The notes beneath the pieces were generated by a model, which was not told the origin of the DNA, did not search any database, and was given only the letters and a program-made list of their open reading frames with translations. The position numbers and the translations under genes were made by a program. A DNA stretch of 64,000 bases, taken from contig NZ_BLJU01000002.1 of the NCBI RefSeq assembly GCF_009932725.1, forward strand, positions 372,001-436,000, written 5' to 3'. This DNA is from Pseudomonas yangonensis. GTDB taxonomy: Bacteria; Pseudomonadota; Gammaproteobacteria; Pseudomonadales; Pseudomonadaceae. Each line of letters starts with the position of its first letter. Position 1 is the first letter of the stretch. Of the stretch, positions 45,276 through 55,900 are shown one piece after another.

Positions 45276-46709
45276 ATGCGCCTGCATGTCTGGATCGTGC
45301 TGGCTAGCCTGAGCCTGGGTGCCTGCAATGTCGGGCCGGATTTCGTCAGGCCGCAGTCAGGCCTGAGCGAGAGCTGGCAACTGCCGGAAAACAGCGACGT
45401 GCGCAGCGAGGCCATCCCTGCCGCCGTCGATCCGCGCTGGTGGGACAGCTTTGGCGACCCCCGCTTGAGTTCACTGATCGAGCGTGCGGCCAATGAAAAC
45501 CTGGATGTGCGCAGTGCTTTCAGCCGTCTCGAGCAAAGCCGAGCTGTGCGTGGCGCGATCGCTGCCGGGCAGTCGCCGGACCTTTCGGCAGGCGCCGGCT
45601 ACAGCCGCGCACGTAACAGCCAGCAAGGTCTGAACGACCCGTCCGGCAATGCCGGGCGCGCAGCCTACAACCTGTGGCAGGGTGGCTTGAGCGCGGCCTG
45701 GGAATTCGATCTGTGGGGGCGCGTGCGTCGTGAGGTCGAGGCCGCCGATGCCGGCGTGCAGGTCGCGCAGCAGGCGCAGCGCGATGTGCTGCTGGCGGTG
45801 CTGGCCGATACTGCACGCAATTACATTCAGCTGCGGGCCACGCAGAATGCGCTGGATATTACCCGGCAGAGCCTGGCAATTGCCCGGCGCAGCCACCTGC
45901 TCAACCAGATGCGGCTCAACGAGGGTGTGGCGACCCAGTTGGAAGTTGCCGAGTCGGCTGCGCAGGTCGCCGCCATCGAGGCGCGTCTGCCGCCGTTGCA
46001 GCAACGTGAGGCGCAGCTGATCAACGCCTTGAGTCTGCTGCTGGCCCAGCCACCGCAGAGTCTGAAACAGGACCTGGCCAGCGCGGCGGCACCCGCCATG
46101 CCGATGGGGCCGGCGCGTGTGCCGGTCGGTTTGCCCAGCGAGCTGGCCGAGCGGCGCCCGGATGTGCGGCGGGCTGAAGCGGCACTGCATGCCGCCACCG
46201 CCGAAATAGGTGTCGCCGAAGGTGACTTCTACCCGCGTATCACCCTGTCCGGCGACGCCGGCTTTCAGGCACTGCAACTCGGTGGACTGGGCTGGGACGC
46301 CCGGCGCTTTGCTTTCGGGCCATCACTGAGCCTGCCGCTGTTCGACGGCGGACGCCTGCGTGGCAACCTGCAATTGCAGGAGGCGCGTCAGCAGGAAGCG
46401 GCCATCGCCTATCGCAAGACGGTACTGCTGGCCTGGCATGAGGTCGACGATGCATTGGTGGCGTACCAGGCTCAGCAGCGCCGCCAGGCCAGCCTGGAGG
46501 TAGCGGTGGAGCAAAGCCGGGCAGCGCTGGAAAGCGCCGAGCAGCAGTATGCTCAGGGCGCGGTGGACTTTCTCAACGTGCTGAGTGTGCAGAATGTCCT
46601 GCTGACCAACCAGGCCGAGCGTATCGACAGCGCTGCCGCTGCGTCGCTGGCGCTGGTCGACCTTTATCGTGCGCTGGGCGGAGGCTGGCAGATGGTGGAG
46701 GCGCACTGA
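45276..46709 (+). CDS. NodT-family outer-membrane efflux lipoprotein
   Basis: This is a 477-aa TolC-like channel. The N-terminal lipoprotein signal ends in LSLGACNVGPDF, with the lipidated cysteine about residue 17, as usual for NodT/OprM proteins. Two OEP repeats follow (about 65-260 and 280-470), including ELAERRPDVRRAEAALHAATA and WEVD-like LAWHEVDDALVAY. It is the third gene of the pump operon. The 158 bases after it contain no gene. Confidence 0.92.
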   Translation: MRLHVWIVLASLSLGACNVGPDFVRPQSGLSESWQLPENSDVRSEAIPAAVDPRWWDSFGDPRLSSLIERAANENLDVRSAFSRLEQSRAVRGAIAAGQSPDLSAGAGYSRARNSQQGLNDPSGNAGRAAYNLWQGGLSAAWEFDLWGRVRREVEAADAGVQVAQQAQRDVLLAVLADTARNYIQLRATQNALDITRQSLAIARRSHLLNQMRLNEGVATQLEVAESAAQVAAIEARLPPLQQREAQLINALSLLLAQPPQSLKQDLASAAAPAMPMGPARVPVGLPSELAERRPDVRRAEAALHAATAEIGVAEGDFYPRITLSGDAGFQALQLGGLGWDARRFAFGPSLSLPLFDGGRLRGNLQLQEARQQEAAIAYRKTVLLAWHEVDDALVAYQAQQRRQASLEVAVEQSRAALESAEQQYAQGAVDFLNVLSVQNVLLTNQAERIDSAAAASLALVDLYRALGGGWQMVEAH

Positions 46710-46867
46710 GTCCATCCGTCGCGAGGAAGCACAGCGATCAACTGCAGCGCGCCGGATCGCCGTCACAGCGAAGCGGCGCAGGGTGCGCAGGGCGTTCACG
46801 ACTTCAATGCTCCGGCGCTTGCCGGCCGGCTCTGGTCGACCAGCTTCGCCGCTGAGCCGCGAGCGCG

Positions 46868-48040
46868 TCAGTCCGTCGCGACGCGCAAAGGGCGGCGTTG
46901 GTGATTGGGGCTGAAGCGCACCGCCATTGCCATCAGCAGCAAGATTGCCAGTGCCATCAGCTGCCAGCTCAGGCTCCGGTCCGTGCTGTAGCGGCGCAGC
47001 ACGCCCGCCAGCAACGGCGCGCAGGCTGCAATCAGATAACCGCCACCCTGGACGAAGGCCAGCAGCTCGCCCGTCTGCTGGGGATCCTCCAGGTGATCCT
47101 GCGCCACCACCAGCGACAGCGGGAACAGACCGCCGATACCGACCCCCAGCAGCACGGCGACGAGTACCACCAGTGTCTGCGGTGCCAGCTGCAGGACTAT
47201 CAGGCCGGCGAGAAGCGACAGCAGCACCAGCGCCAGCAAGGGGCGTCTATCCGGGAAGCGAGACAGCAGGCTGGAGAGCAGCAGGCCGGCGACCACCTCG
47301 CACAGTGTCAGCGCCGCCAGCAGCAGGCCACTGGCCTGAGCGCTCCAGCCCAGGGCCGTGTAGTAGGGTGGCAGCCAGGCCAGCACCAGGGTGTAGCCGG
47401 CAGTGCCGATGCCGAAGAAGCTCATCAGCAGCCAGGCTCTGGGCCAGCGCCAGGGCGCGAGCGGCGGCGTGATCATCGGGGCGGTTGCCGGCCTGGCCGG
47501 CGCCGCACGACGCCATATCGCCGCACCGAGCAGGGCCGGCAGTGCCCAGCCCGCCAGCGCCCAGGACCAGCCTATCGACTGCGCCAGCCAAGGGGTGAAC
47601 GCCGCACCGAAAGCGGCACCGGCCATGATCGCGCAGCTGTAGAAACCGATCAGGCGGCCGCTGTCCGCGGCGAAGCGCGATTTGATCAGGCCCGGCAGCA
47701 GCGCCTGAACGAAGGCGATGCCGGCTCCGGCGAGCAGGGCGCTGATGATCAGCGTATTGCCGTCAGGCAGCAGGCCGCGCAGCAGGCAGGCGAAGGCAAT
47801 CAGCAGCGTGCCGAGGAAAATGCCGGCGCTGTCGCCGAGACGTCGACGCAAGAGGCCGGAGGCCAACGCGCCCAAGCCCATGATGACCACGGGCAGGCTG
47901 GTCAGCAGGCTGGCGCCGACATGATCCAGGCCGGTATCGAGCTGGATGCGGTCGAGCAGCGGGCCGATGGCCGCCAGCACCGGGCGCAGGTTCAGACCGA
48001 GCAGAATGATGGCGATCAGCAACAGATTCTCGCGCTTCAT
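46868..48040 (-). CDS. CynX/NimT-family MFS transporter
   Basis: This is a 390-aa protein with 12 predicted helices. LLLIAIILLGLNLRPVLAAIGPLL at the start is the signature of the CynX/NimT (2-nitroimidazole/cyanate) branch of MFS transporters. The substrate is not known. I took ATG at 48040, which overlaps the stop of the EamA gene as ATGA, so the two transporters are co-transcribed and probably share the MarR control. Confidence 0.88.
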   Translation of the reverse strand: MKRENLLLIAIILLGLNLRPVLAAIGPLLDRIQLDTGLDHVGASLLTSLPVVIMGLGALASGLLRRRLGDSAGIFLGTLLIAFACLLRGLLPDGNTLIISALLAGAGIAFVQALLPGLIKSRFAADSGRLIGFYSCAIMAGAAFGAAFTPWLAQSIGWSWALAGWALPALLGAAIWRRAAPARPATAPMITPPLAPWRWPRAWLLMSFFGIGTAGYTLVLAWLPPYYTALGWSAQASGLLLAALTLCEVVAGLLLSSLLSRFPDRRPLLALVLLSLLAGLIVLQLAPQTLVVLVAVLLGVGIGGLFPLSLVVAQDHLEDPQQTGELLAFVQGGGYLIAACAPLLAGVLRRYSTDRSLSWQLMALAILLLMAMAVRFSPNHQRRPLRVATD

Positions 48041-48939
48041 GCCTGGGCCCCCTTCGCGCCGCGCCAGGCGACCAGCAGCACGCCGGCGACGATGCACAAT
48101 GCGGCCAGCAGCATGCTCAGGCTGCCCTGTTCACCAAGCAGGCCGATGGCGATGGCTGCGCCGGTGATCGCTGCCACCGAGCCGATCTGGCTGAGGAATA
48201 CGGTGCCGGCCAGGTTCTGCAGAATGAAGAACAGCGCATAGACCGCGGCGAACAACAGCATCTGTGCGCCCAGCAGGCCAACTGCCGTGGCACTTTCCAG
48301 ATGCGGCGTGAAGTCCACGCCGAACGGGGCTGTGCAGGCCAGCAGCACGGCGCCGCCCAGGAGCATGCCGGGGGCCAGTGACAGCGGGCTGGCGCCACTC
48401 GGCCAGTAGCGGGCGCGGTAGATATTGCCCAGCGCCAGGAACACCGGCACGCTCAGCGCGCCCAGCACCCAAAGCGTCGGGCTGTCGCCGCTGTTGAGCT
48501 TGCCCAGGGCCAGCAGCAGGCTGCCGGCCAGGCCGATGCAGATGCCCAGCAGGCGGATGCGACTGAGCCCCTCCATGCGCAGGGCCAGGGCCAGCAGGTA
48601 GGTGATCAGTGGCGGGAAGGCCAGGCACATAGAGGCGAAGCCCGCCCCGACATGGCCAATCGAGCTGAACAGCAGGGCGTTGGGCACCGCGATACTGAGC
48701 AAGCCGGAGGCCAGGTAGTAGCGTTGCTGAGGCAGGCTCATGCCGGGCCGTTCCCCCCGCAGCCAGGCGAACAGCAACAGCAGCAGGCCGCCACCGAGCA
48801 GGCTCCAGAGCAAAAAGGCCATCGGCTGCCATCCGCTGCCGCTGGCCAGCTTGACCAGATTGCTGGTCAAGCCCATCAGCGTACCGATGGTGAACAGCAG
48901 CGCGACGGCGAGAACTGGCCGATATTGGGTGCCCGACAT
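48037..48939 (-). CDS. EamA/DMT-family transporter
   Basis: This is a 300-aa protein with ten predicted helices in two EamA repeats, the RhaT/DMT superfamily of metabolite exporters. I chose ATG at 48939 (MSGTQYRPVLAVALL), with GGAGGCACC immediately upstream; the open frame continues 29 codons further but crosses the MarR operator. It is divergent from marR-like 49025 and coupled to the CynX-like gene. Confidence 0.87.
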   Translation of the reverse strand: MSGTQYRPVLAVALLFTIGTLMGLTSNLVKLASGSGWQPMAFLLWSLLGGGLLLLLFAWLRGERPGMSLPQQRYYLASGLLSIAVPNALLFSSIGHVGAGFASMCLAFPPLITYLLALALRMEGLSRIRLLGICIGLAGSLLLALGKLNSGDSPTLWVLGALSVPVFLALGNIYRARYWPSGASPLSLAPGMLLGGAVLLACTAPFGVDFTPHLESATAVGLLGAQMLLFAAVYALFFILQNLAGTVFLSQIGSVAAITGAAIAIGLLGEQGSLSMLLAALCIVAGVLLVAWRGAKGAQA

Positions 48940-48993
48940 GCAGGTGCCTCCTTGGTATGGATACGCTACGATGGCAACATTCTTTTTGAAAAG

Positions 48994-49011
48994 TATCTTG
49001 ATGGCAAGATA
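48994..49011. promoter_or_regulatory. MarR-type operator between divergent genes
   Basis: TATCTTG-ATGG-CAAGATA, 7-base perfect arms, lies 13 bases before the MarR-like start and 54 bases from the EamA start. The shape and length are those of MarR-family operators, so both directions are likely repressed. Confidence 0.75.
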
Positions 49012-49024
49012 AATCGAGGGCGAC

Positions 49025-49531
49025 ATGCAAGACCGTGCACAACTGGCCGCTGAGCAGTGGCAACGACAGCGGCCCGATCTGGATGCTCATTGCATGGCAG
49101 TGATCGGCCGCCTGGGGGAGCTGAGCCAGGTGATCAGCCGCGACCACCTGCTGCCGTTCTTCGCCGCACACGGGCTGCAGGCCGGTGAGTTCGACCTGCT
49201 CGCCACCCTGCGTCGCGCAGGCGAGCCTTATGCGCTGATGCCCACGGCGTTGTACGAGAGCGCGATGATCTCTTCGGGCGGCATGACCAGCCGCATCGAC
49301 CGCCTGGAAAAAGCCGGGCTGATCGAACGGCGCAAACATCCCAGCGACCGCCGCGGCGTGCTGGTGGCCCTGACCCCGGCCGGTTTCGAACTGATCGACG
49401 GTATGCTCGCCGCCCATGTGGCCAACCTGCAGCGTGTGCTTTCAGGATTGACCGTGGACGAGCAGCGGGCGTTGCATGAATTGACCGGCAAGTTGCTGGC
49501 GGGGTTGGCTGAGTGCGAGGGAGGGCGCTGA
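49025..49531 (+). CDS. MarR-family transcriptional regulator
   Basis: This 168-aa winged-helix repressor has the MarR core (ELSQVISRDHLLPFFAAHGL, then LMPTALYESAMISSGGMTSRIDRLEKAGLIERRKHPSDRRGVLVALTPAG, with the DxRS/T-like wing). A perfect inverted repeat lies just upstream, indicating autoregulation and control of the divergent EamA/CynX-like pair. The next gene begins directly after its stop. Confidence 0.9.
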   Translation: MQDRAQLAAEQWQRQRPDLDAHCMAVIGRLGELSQVISRDHLLPFFAAHGLQAGEFDLLATLRRAGEPYALMPTALYESAMISSGGMTSRIDRLEKAGLIERRKHPSDRRGVLVALTPAGFELIDGMLAAHVANLQRVLSGLTVDEQRALHELTGKLLAGLAECEGGR

Positions 49532-49843
49532 ATGAGCTATCAGATACGGATCTATATGCACCCCGACGTTGAGTCGGTTCGAGGAGCAAACACCCTGGCC
49601 CTCTGGGAGGCCGGGTGGCCGCGGTGGGTCGATGAACTGGCCGAAGCCGGTAAGCTCACGCAGACCCGCTCGGACAACTTCCCAAGCCTGTACAGGGGGG
49701 CGGCCAGCGACATACTGCCGATGCTGCCAGCGAACCGGAGAACGTCCCCGGCACTTTACTTCACGCCTGAAGTGCTCCAGGAACGGATCGATGCATGCCC
49801 GCGCGATGCTGAGCTAGGCATCGAAATCTGGGATCAGTGTTGA
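49532..49843 (+). CDS. Hypothetical 103-aa protein after MarR gene
   Basis: I do not recognise this family. The product is acidic and soluble (MSYQIRIYMHPDVESVRGAN, WEAGWPRWVDELAEAGKL, ending DAELGIEIWDQC). Its ATG is the base after the MarR stop (TGAATG), and GAGGGAGG-like sequence within the MarR end can serve as the ribosome-binding site, so the two are likely co-translated. No signal peptide or membrane helix is seen. Confidence 0.6.
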   Translation: MSYQIRIYMHPDVESVRGANTLALWEAGWPRWVDELAEAGKLTQTRSDNFPSLYRGAASDILPMLPANRRTSPALYFTPEVLQERIDACPRDAELGIEIWDQC

Positions 49844-49855
49844 CCCCGCCGCTGC

Positions 49856-50749
49856 TCACATCCGGTGATGTTCCACCAGGAAATCCACGAACACCCGCAC
49901 CCGCGCCGGCATTGCCGAGCCGCCGACGAACACCGCATGAATCGGCTCCCTGTCGCCAGGGTTGAAGGCCTGCAACAGCGGCACCAGATCGCCGCGCTGG
50001 ATGTCCTCGGCCACGGTGAACTCGCCGATGCGCGCGATGCCGGCGCCAACCCGTGCAAATTGCGCCAGCGCCTCGCCGCTGCTGCATTCGATATTGCCGC
50101 AGACCTTGAGTGAGAGCGCCTGGCCATCGCGGACAAAGGGCCAGTTGGGTTCGGCGCGGCGGAAGTTGAAGCGCAGGCAGTTGTGCTGCAGCAGGTCTTC
50201 CGGCTGCTGCGGTGTGCCATGGCGCTGCAAATAGTCTGGGGAGGCCACCACCACCTGGCCGGTTTCGCCGACTTTTCGTGCGGTCAACGGGCTGTCCGGT
50301 AGCAGGCCGAAGCGCACGGCCACGTCCGCTTGGCCGCCGAGAATGTCGACCACTTCGTCGCCCAGGCTGAGGTCGACGGTGATGCTCGGGTAACGCGCGC
50401 TGAACGCCGTCACCAGCGGCACGATGGTCATCCGGCCATGGCCGAGGGCAGCGCTGACACGCAAGCGGCCCCGTGGCACGCCCTGATCGGTGATGGCTTC
50501 TTCGACCTCCGCCATATCGGCAAGGATGCGCCGCGCGCCTCGCAGGTACGCCCCGCCCTCGGCGGTGAAGGTGATCGCGCGGGTGGTGCGCAGCAGCAGG
50601 CGCGTGCCAAGGCGCTGCTCGGTGCGCGCGATGATCCGGCTGACCGCCGAGGGCGTCAGCCCCAGTGCACGTGCGGCGGCCGACAGGCTGCCTTGTTCCG
50701 CCACGGTGGCGAACACCACCATGTCACCTGATCGGCCGCCTAGGTCCAT
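49856..50749 (-). CDS. LysR-family transcriptional regulator
   Basis: This 297-aa regulator is of the CrgA/YhjC-like branch (DMVVFATVAEQGSLSAAARALGL, VSRIIARTEQRLGTRLLLRTTR, then the effector domain with VDLSLGDEVVDILGGQADVAVRFG). ATG at 50749 is preceded by GGAGC. It is divergent from an MFS exporter, the usual regulator-target pairing. GCAAA-GGTG-TTTGC (50763-50776) lies in the shared promoter region. Confidence 0.9.
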   Translation of the reverse strand: MDLGGRSGDMVVFATVAEQGSLSAAARALGLTPSAVSRIIARTEQRLGTRLLLRTTRAITFTAEGGAYLRGARRILADMAEVEEAITDQGVPRGRLRVSAALGHGRMTIVPLVTAFSARYPSITVDLSLGDEVVDILGGQADVAVRFGLLPDSPLTARKVGETGQVVVASPDYLQRHGTPQQPEDLLQHNCLRFNFRRAEPNWPFVRDGQALSLKVCGNIECSSGEALAQFARVGAGIARIGEFTVAEDIQRGDLVPLLQAFNPGDREPIHAVFVGGSAMPARVRVFVDFLVEHHRM

Positions 50750-50844
50750 TTGTGCTCCGTAAGCAAAGGTGTTTGCCAGAAATGCCATCTACCGCCGTCA
50801 AGGTTTGGATCCTAGCATTTGCGGCATAGATGAGGAGCCTTTCC

Positions 50845-52011
50845 ATGCGTATCAATCCACCACTCGTTGCACTCGCCATCGGTGCCTTCGGCATCGGTGT
50901 CACCGAGTTCGCCCCCATGGGCATGTTGCCGGGCATCGCCAGCGATCTCGGCGTTTCCATTCCCGCTGCCGGCTTGCTGGTCAGCGCCTACGCCCTCGGC
51001 GTGCTGCTCGGCGCGCCTTTGATGACCCTGACCACCGGCAAGATTCCCCGGCGCTACCTGCTGATCGGGCTGATGGCCATCTTCACCTTGGGCAACCTGA
51101 TGTCGGCCCTGGCCACCGATTACACCAGCCTGCTGATTGCGCGGGTGGTGACTTCGCTGAACCACGGCGCCTTCTTCGGCGTCGGCTCCATCGTCGCCGC
51201 CAGCGTGGTCGCGCCGGACAAACGCGCCGGTGCAGTGGCGGCGATGTTCATGGGTTTGACATTGGCGACCATCGGCGGCGTGCCGCTGGCGACCTGGTTC
51301 GGTGAGGTGTTCGGCTGGCGTACGGCATTTGCGGGCATTACCGGCCTAGGCGTATTAGCGATGCTCGCGCTGTGGTTCGCCCTGCCCAACGTGCCGCTGC
51401 CAAAGAGCGACGGCGTGCTGGCGGAAATCCGCGTGCTGGGCCGTGGCCCGGTGCTGGCGGCACTGGCCCTGACCGTGATCGGCTCCAGCGCGATGTTCAC
51501 CGTGTTCACCTATATCGCGCCAATCCTCAGCAGCGAGACCCAGGCATCCACCGCCTTCATCACCGCGATGCTGGTGCTGTACGGCATCGGCTTGACGCTG
51601 GGCAACATCTGGGGCGGCAAGGCGGCGGATCGCTCCGTCGATCGCACCCTGATCGTTTCGCTGAGTGCGCTGATCCTGGTCTTGCTGGCCTTCACCGTGC
51701 TGATGCGCTGGCCGCTGCCGGCCGCCGTGGCCATCCTGATCTGGGGCATCGCCAGCTTCGCGATCGTGCCGCCGCTGCAGATGCGCGTGATGGAGGCGGC
51801 CAAGGCCGCACCCAACCTGGCCTCGGCGGTGAATATCGGCGCCTTCAACCTCGGTAACGCGATTGGCGCAGCGCTGGGCGGAGCGGTGATCAAGGCGGGG
51901 TTGGGATACCCGGCGATTTCCCTTGCCGGCGCAGCGATGGCCGGGTTGGGGCTGCTGATGGTGCTGGGGTTTGCCTGGCGTTCCAGAGGTGCAGCGGCGC
52001 TAGCGGTTTAA
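50845..52011 (+). CDS. MFS transporter, AraJ/DHA1-like exporter
   Basis: This is a 388-aa protein with 12 predicted helices (VALAIGAFGIGVTEFAPMGMLPGIA at helix 1, NHGAFFGVGSIVAA in motif C region), of the AraJ/PbuE/YdhP type. The substrate is unknown; nucleosides, arabinose or drugs are known in relatives. I chose ATG at 50845, eight bases after GAGGAG; ATG at 50830 would place that site inside the gene. It is divergent from the LysR gene. A symmetrical terminator follows. Confidence 0.88.
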   Translation: MRINPPLVALAIGAFGIGVTEFAPMGMLPGIASDLGVSIPAAGLLVSAYALGVLLGAPLMTLTTGKIPRRYLLIGLMAIFTLGNLMSALATDYTSLLIARVVTSLNHGAFFGVGSIVAASVVAPDKRAGAVAAMFMGLTLATIGGVPLATWFGEVFGWRTAFAGITGLGVLAMLALWFALPNVPLPKSDGVLAEIRVLGRGPVLAALALTVIGSSAMFTVFTYIAPILSSETQASTAFITAMLVLYGIGLTLGNIWGGKAADRSVDRTLIVSLSALILVLLAFTVLMRWPLPAAVAILIWGIASFAIVPPLQMRVMEAAKAAPNLASAVNIGAFNLGNAIGAALGGAVIKAGLGYPAISLAGAAMAGLGLLMVLGFAWRSRGAAALAV

Positions 52012-52026
52012 GAAGAGACGCCTGAG

Positions 52027-52050
52027 AAGGGGGGATTAAATCCCCCTTCC
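52027..52050. terminator. Bidirectional terminator, MFS / AhpD-like
   Basis: GGGGGA-TTAAA-TCCCCC (arms 52030-52035 and 52041-52046) lies between convergent stops at 52011 and 52054 and can serve both strands, although T runs are short. Confidence 0.65.
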
Positions 52051-52053
52051 GGT

Positions 52054-52503
52054 TTACGCCTTCGCAGCAGGGCTCAAGCGAAAGCTGACACCCATGCGAT
52101 TGAACGCGTTCATGGCTGCGATAGCCGCCGTAAGGTCGACCAGGTCTTTAGGGGGGAATGCAGACGATGCCGCGGCATAAGCCTCGTCGGAAACATGCGT
52201 TTCACCAACCAAGGTCACTTCTTCCGTCCAGGCCAGGGCGGAACGTTCCTGGTCGGAAAACAGATGCGCGGCCTCATGCCAGACCGGCACCAGAACGAGC
52301 TTTTCTACTGACATACCTCCCTTGATCAAGTCTCGCGAATGGATATCGATGCAGTGCGCGCATCCATTGATTTGCGATGCCCGCAAGAACACGAGATGTA
52401 TGAGCTGAGACGGCAGGTTCGTTCCGGTGGTGACGAAATGGTGCAGCCCTCCCAGTGCTTTGGCTGCACCGGGTGAAGCCTCAAACCAATTCAGACGAGT
52501 CAT
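52054..52503 (-). CDS. Carboxymuconolactone decarboxylase/AhpD-family protein
   Basis: This is a 149-aa protein of the alkylhydroperoxidase AhpD/CMD fold. The redox motif GCAHCIDIH (CxxC with the following histidine) and the LRASQINGCAHC segment are typical. It probably removes peroxides or handles thiol oxidation, and the donor is not known. I used ATG at 52503 (MTRLNWFEASPGA). It is the last ordinary chromosomal gene before the AT-rich insert. Confidence 0.88.
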   Translation of the reverse strand: MTRLNWFEASPGAAKALGGLHHFVTTGTNLPSQLIHLVFLRASQINGCAHCIDIHSRDLIKGGMSVEKLVLVPVWHEAAHLFSDQERSALAWTEEVTLVGETHVSDEAYAAASSAFPPKDLVDLTAAIAAMNAFNRMGVSFRLSPAAKA

Positions 52504-52961
52504 AGAGCAGTACCCTTTGTGGATGGGGATCAGTAAGGTCTGCTCAATTAAGACAACTAAGAGGATCAAGGTATTGATCCATTTAAAGGCTTAATGAATG
52601 GTCCACTTTGCGGAGGGGCCGTTGTGACTTTTGATGTGGTGCGGTGTGGGGCGGCTGATCGACTGTTCGGCGTCCATCGTTCAGGCTTTAGCCTGGGGAG
52701 CGTTGTGATGCTCGGGCTTCTGGCTATATGAAAGCCTTGCGCACTGGCTCGTGGCTGCTCAGCTCTGTGAACGGTGTCCGCAGAAAATACGATGGCTCCC
52801 ACGCTCCGGCGTGGTAACGATCATGAAACTACTGCTTTTGGCCGATTGCAGCCAGCCACGCCGGGCGGCTACCGGCCTGTAGCGGACGCTGGTGACAGGC
52901 CACTATCGGTTAGGAGCTGTCAGTTAATTTCCTATGAGATTGCTACTGGATCTAAGCCAAA
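52504..52961. other. Gene-free stretch before the defence insert
   Basis: This 458-base stretch has no credible gene. Its second half (about 52830-52930) shows GGCCGATTGCAGCC and related short GC-rich arms of the kind that recur in Pseudomonas intergenic regions, and its composition drops towards AT-rich at 52920. It may be a fragment of a decayed element marking the insertion boundary. Confidence 0.45.
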
Positions 52962-55900
52962 TCAGGGGCGCTCGGCAGCTTTCAGCCAATCGGTTACACC
53001 ATTTACCCCTAGCGAAAGTAAAGTGTCTTGTATTTCCACAACACTTCTCAGCATCAAACCCTCGTCGGACTCTTCTAGTTCTTCTGCTTCTGCAAAGAGC
53101 CTCGTCATCAGTTGGGTGAGGCTGTTTTCGTGGTCGTAAAGATATGGTTGGCTCTTTTTTACGTATGCCAGATAGATTCTGAGTGCCTCGAGGGCAAGCT
53201 CTGGGTCATATTCTGCAATTATGTTGAGCCATTTATGAAAACCGTAAAGCCTATGGTGTTTTCTCTCACTATGGCTGTCATTTTCGAATGTTGAGAAACA
53301 TTTTCGGATAAGCTCTATAGGCGCAAAAACAGGGGGAGTTTGATCTCCGAAAATACGCTCAAGCTTTCCGGCAACAGCCAATGCATGTGTGCCGCTGGCA
53401 TCTAACCCTGCTTCCAACCCAGCAAAGCACCTCTCACCTTGCTGCTGAATATTTTCAGTGTGTGCCCAGACCGATGCAGCACCCAGCCATGCCTCTGTAG
53501 CATCAAGAGCCTTCAAGTCCTGTATAACATCAGCAATCTTGATGTGTTTAGACAGGGCGCATAAAGCTGAAATACGCCCCCAAGTTTCTAAATCTTTTTC
53601 TTTGCCTTCATAGCGGAGGCGCTTAAGTAAAGGCTCTACTACGGTAAAATTATTATGATAAGCATAATAGAGGCAAGGTTCGGCGATCTCCCAGAGCCCC
53701 TCTGCATCTCGCATAGCAGCATGAAATAGGCTCCAACCCAGTTCAAAATTCTTGCTCTGCAAATAAGGAAGTCGTCGAAGGATTACTGCGCGAATCGCAG
53801 GATGCTCATCTCCTGCAAAACAGCGTAATGTCGGAAGTAATAGCTCGGGGAACGACCCCCCAATTTTTTGAATGTCACTAGCTAATATTGTTAAGGCTTC
53901 GGCTACATCGCCCTTAGCCATATTGATCCCCAGCGAGATCAAGCAAACGTTATCACCCCTGATAGGGTCTTCTTCCTCAAGGCGCAGAAAAGCTATGGCT
54001 AAAAATACAAGTCGTTCGGCGTCAATCAGGTTATTTACAACATTGGCACAGGCTTCCAATGCTTTGGCTGCGGGACGCCGGAGCCGCCAGTGCTGAGAGT
54101 GCCTTTCAAGCTCATCGAGAATTTGACTAGCTAGAGCTGTAGCCTCTGGCTCCTCAATAGGTATCCAATGTTCGCCCGCTCGCAGGTTTCCATGCCGGTG
54201 GGCCAAGTAATTGGCCACACCATCCATGATGTCATCGCGAAACTTTGCTGGAATGTCAGACCAGTAGTTTGGCAAAAGCCTCAGGAATCGAGTGGGATGC
54301 CGAGAGGCAGCTTCTTGAAGTTGCATGCCAACTTCACGTTCACCTCCGACCAGAAAATCAACCCCGTGCCAATCTGAATAGCCGCTGTAGTGCGCTAGCA
54401 GGTGCATCACCGAGCTATCGCTGGCCTCTAGAAATACATCGAATGAAAACGGCGCTCTGACTGTGCCACCCCACGAACGAACATCCGGCTGACGATCAGT
54501 TACTCCAACCGTTTTCCCATACTCGTCAATCACTGCTTGCGCCTCTGGTGAGCGCAGGTAGCAAGGGATTGCAAGGATTAGCTCCGCACGTTTTTTTAGT
54601 ACCCAGTATTCTGACGCGCACTCATCAAATATATGTAATATGGTGGCGGTCACAGCATCTTGTATCGCTTCGTCTAGAAACATAAATGCTGATTGAATTA
54701 GCGTGCCCAATTCGTAGTTCAGTTGGAACTCAAGGATGTTCTTGTCACGCAACATGCAACCGATCAGATCAATATTGGCTACAGGTGTCGCAGTGCAAGC
54801 GTGTATCCCAAAGTACAGCAATGCCCCCTCTTTATTGAAGCAAAGGCGCGCTCGATTATCCTGCCACCAGCGTGAATGCGTTTTTGCATGATGGAGAATT
54901 GAGGCCTCTACTGCATTGAGTAGAGCATCAATGTTATCTATGTGATGCATAGCTCGCCGACTATGTGTCTGTTCGAACGATGTCTCGCTCAGAAAACCAT
55001 ATCGGTAGCCTGCACGGGTTTCTCCATAACGTGAGTTGCGTATTTCACTCCAATGCTCAATCGAAGCCAGAGCCAGATCAAGCAATATCGTAGATTGCTG
55101 CATACGTTGTTGGACAAAATTATCCTGACGATCGCCGAACTCATGGGATTGGCAGCGCAAATTTTTATCGAACCGGTATTCCAGAAGATCTTTTTCCTCA
55201 ATGCCACCAGCCACATAACGCCAAAGCAGATCATCTCCTATAACCCCAGCATTTACGCAGCAAGCGACCAAGCGCCCTAAGAAGTAGTGGTCGGTTGAGA
55301 GCGTATCCAGAAGCGAATTAAGCAACGGAACAACTAAGATTGCATTTTTTTCTGAAACTTCAGATAAGTATAGTGGTAGCTGCTGAGCTAATTGATTGTG
55401 ATCGGCCCAATCTACAGACATTGCTTCATGCCAGAATAAAATAACTGATGCTGGATCTTCATTCTTCCAGCGAGATATATGATGCACATGCCCCATGTAG
55501 CCTTCTTTATCTCGTCCTGCCTTAAGTATGGGCACCAGGTATTTAAGCCAAAATCGATGCCACTCGACAGCATTGGCGGAGGTGTATACCACCTGAAAAA
55601 CATCGCGGTGGTTTCCTCGTAACTCGCGTATTAAGGGCCAGTCCTCGTCGACGGGCAGCTGTTCGGCGAAAGACTCAGCAACCAAGCGCCGGATATGAAA
55701 GGCTGCTTTACCTGTCAATACTGCTCGTATCTGTTTTCTGAATTCACGCCGTTCCCCAAGAGCCAACTGCGCAACAAAGCTACGAATACTGGGACGAACA
55801 AAGGGTACCGGGGGCAAACTCTGAATGAATTGGTTCAGCGTAACACCGGCTCTCTGGGCCCCACTGATGACTAGAACGTCTAGTAGTGTCTGATGCCCGA

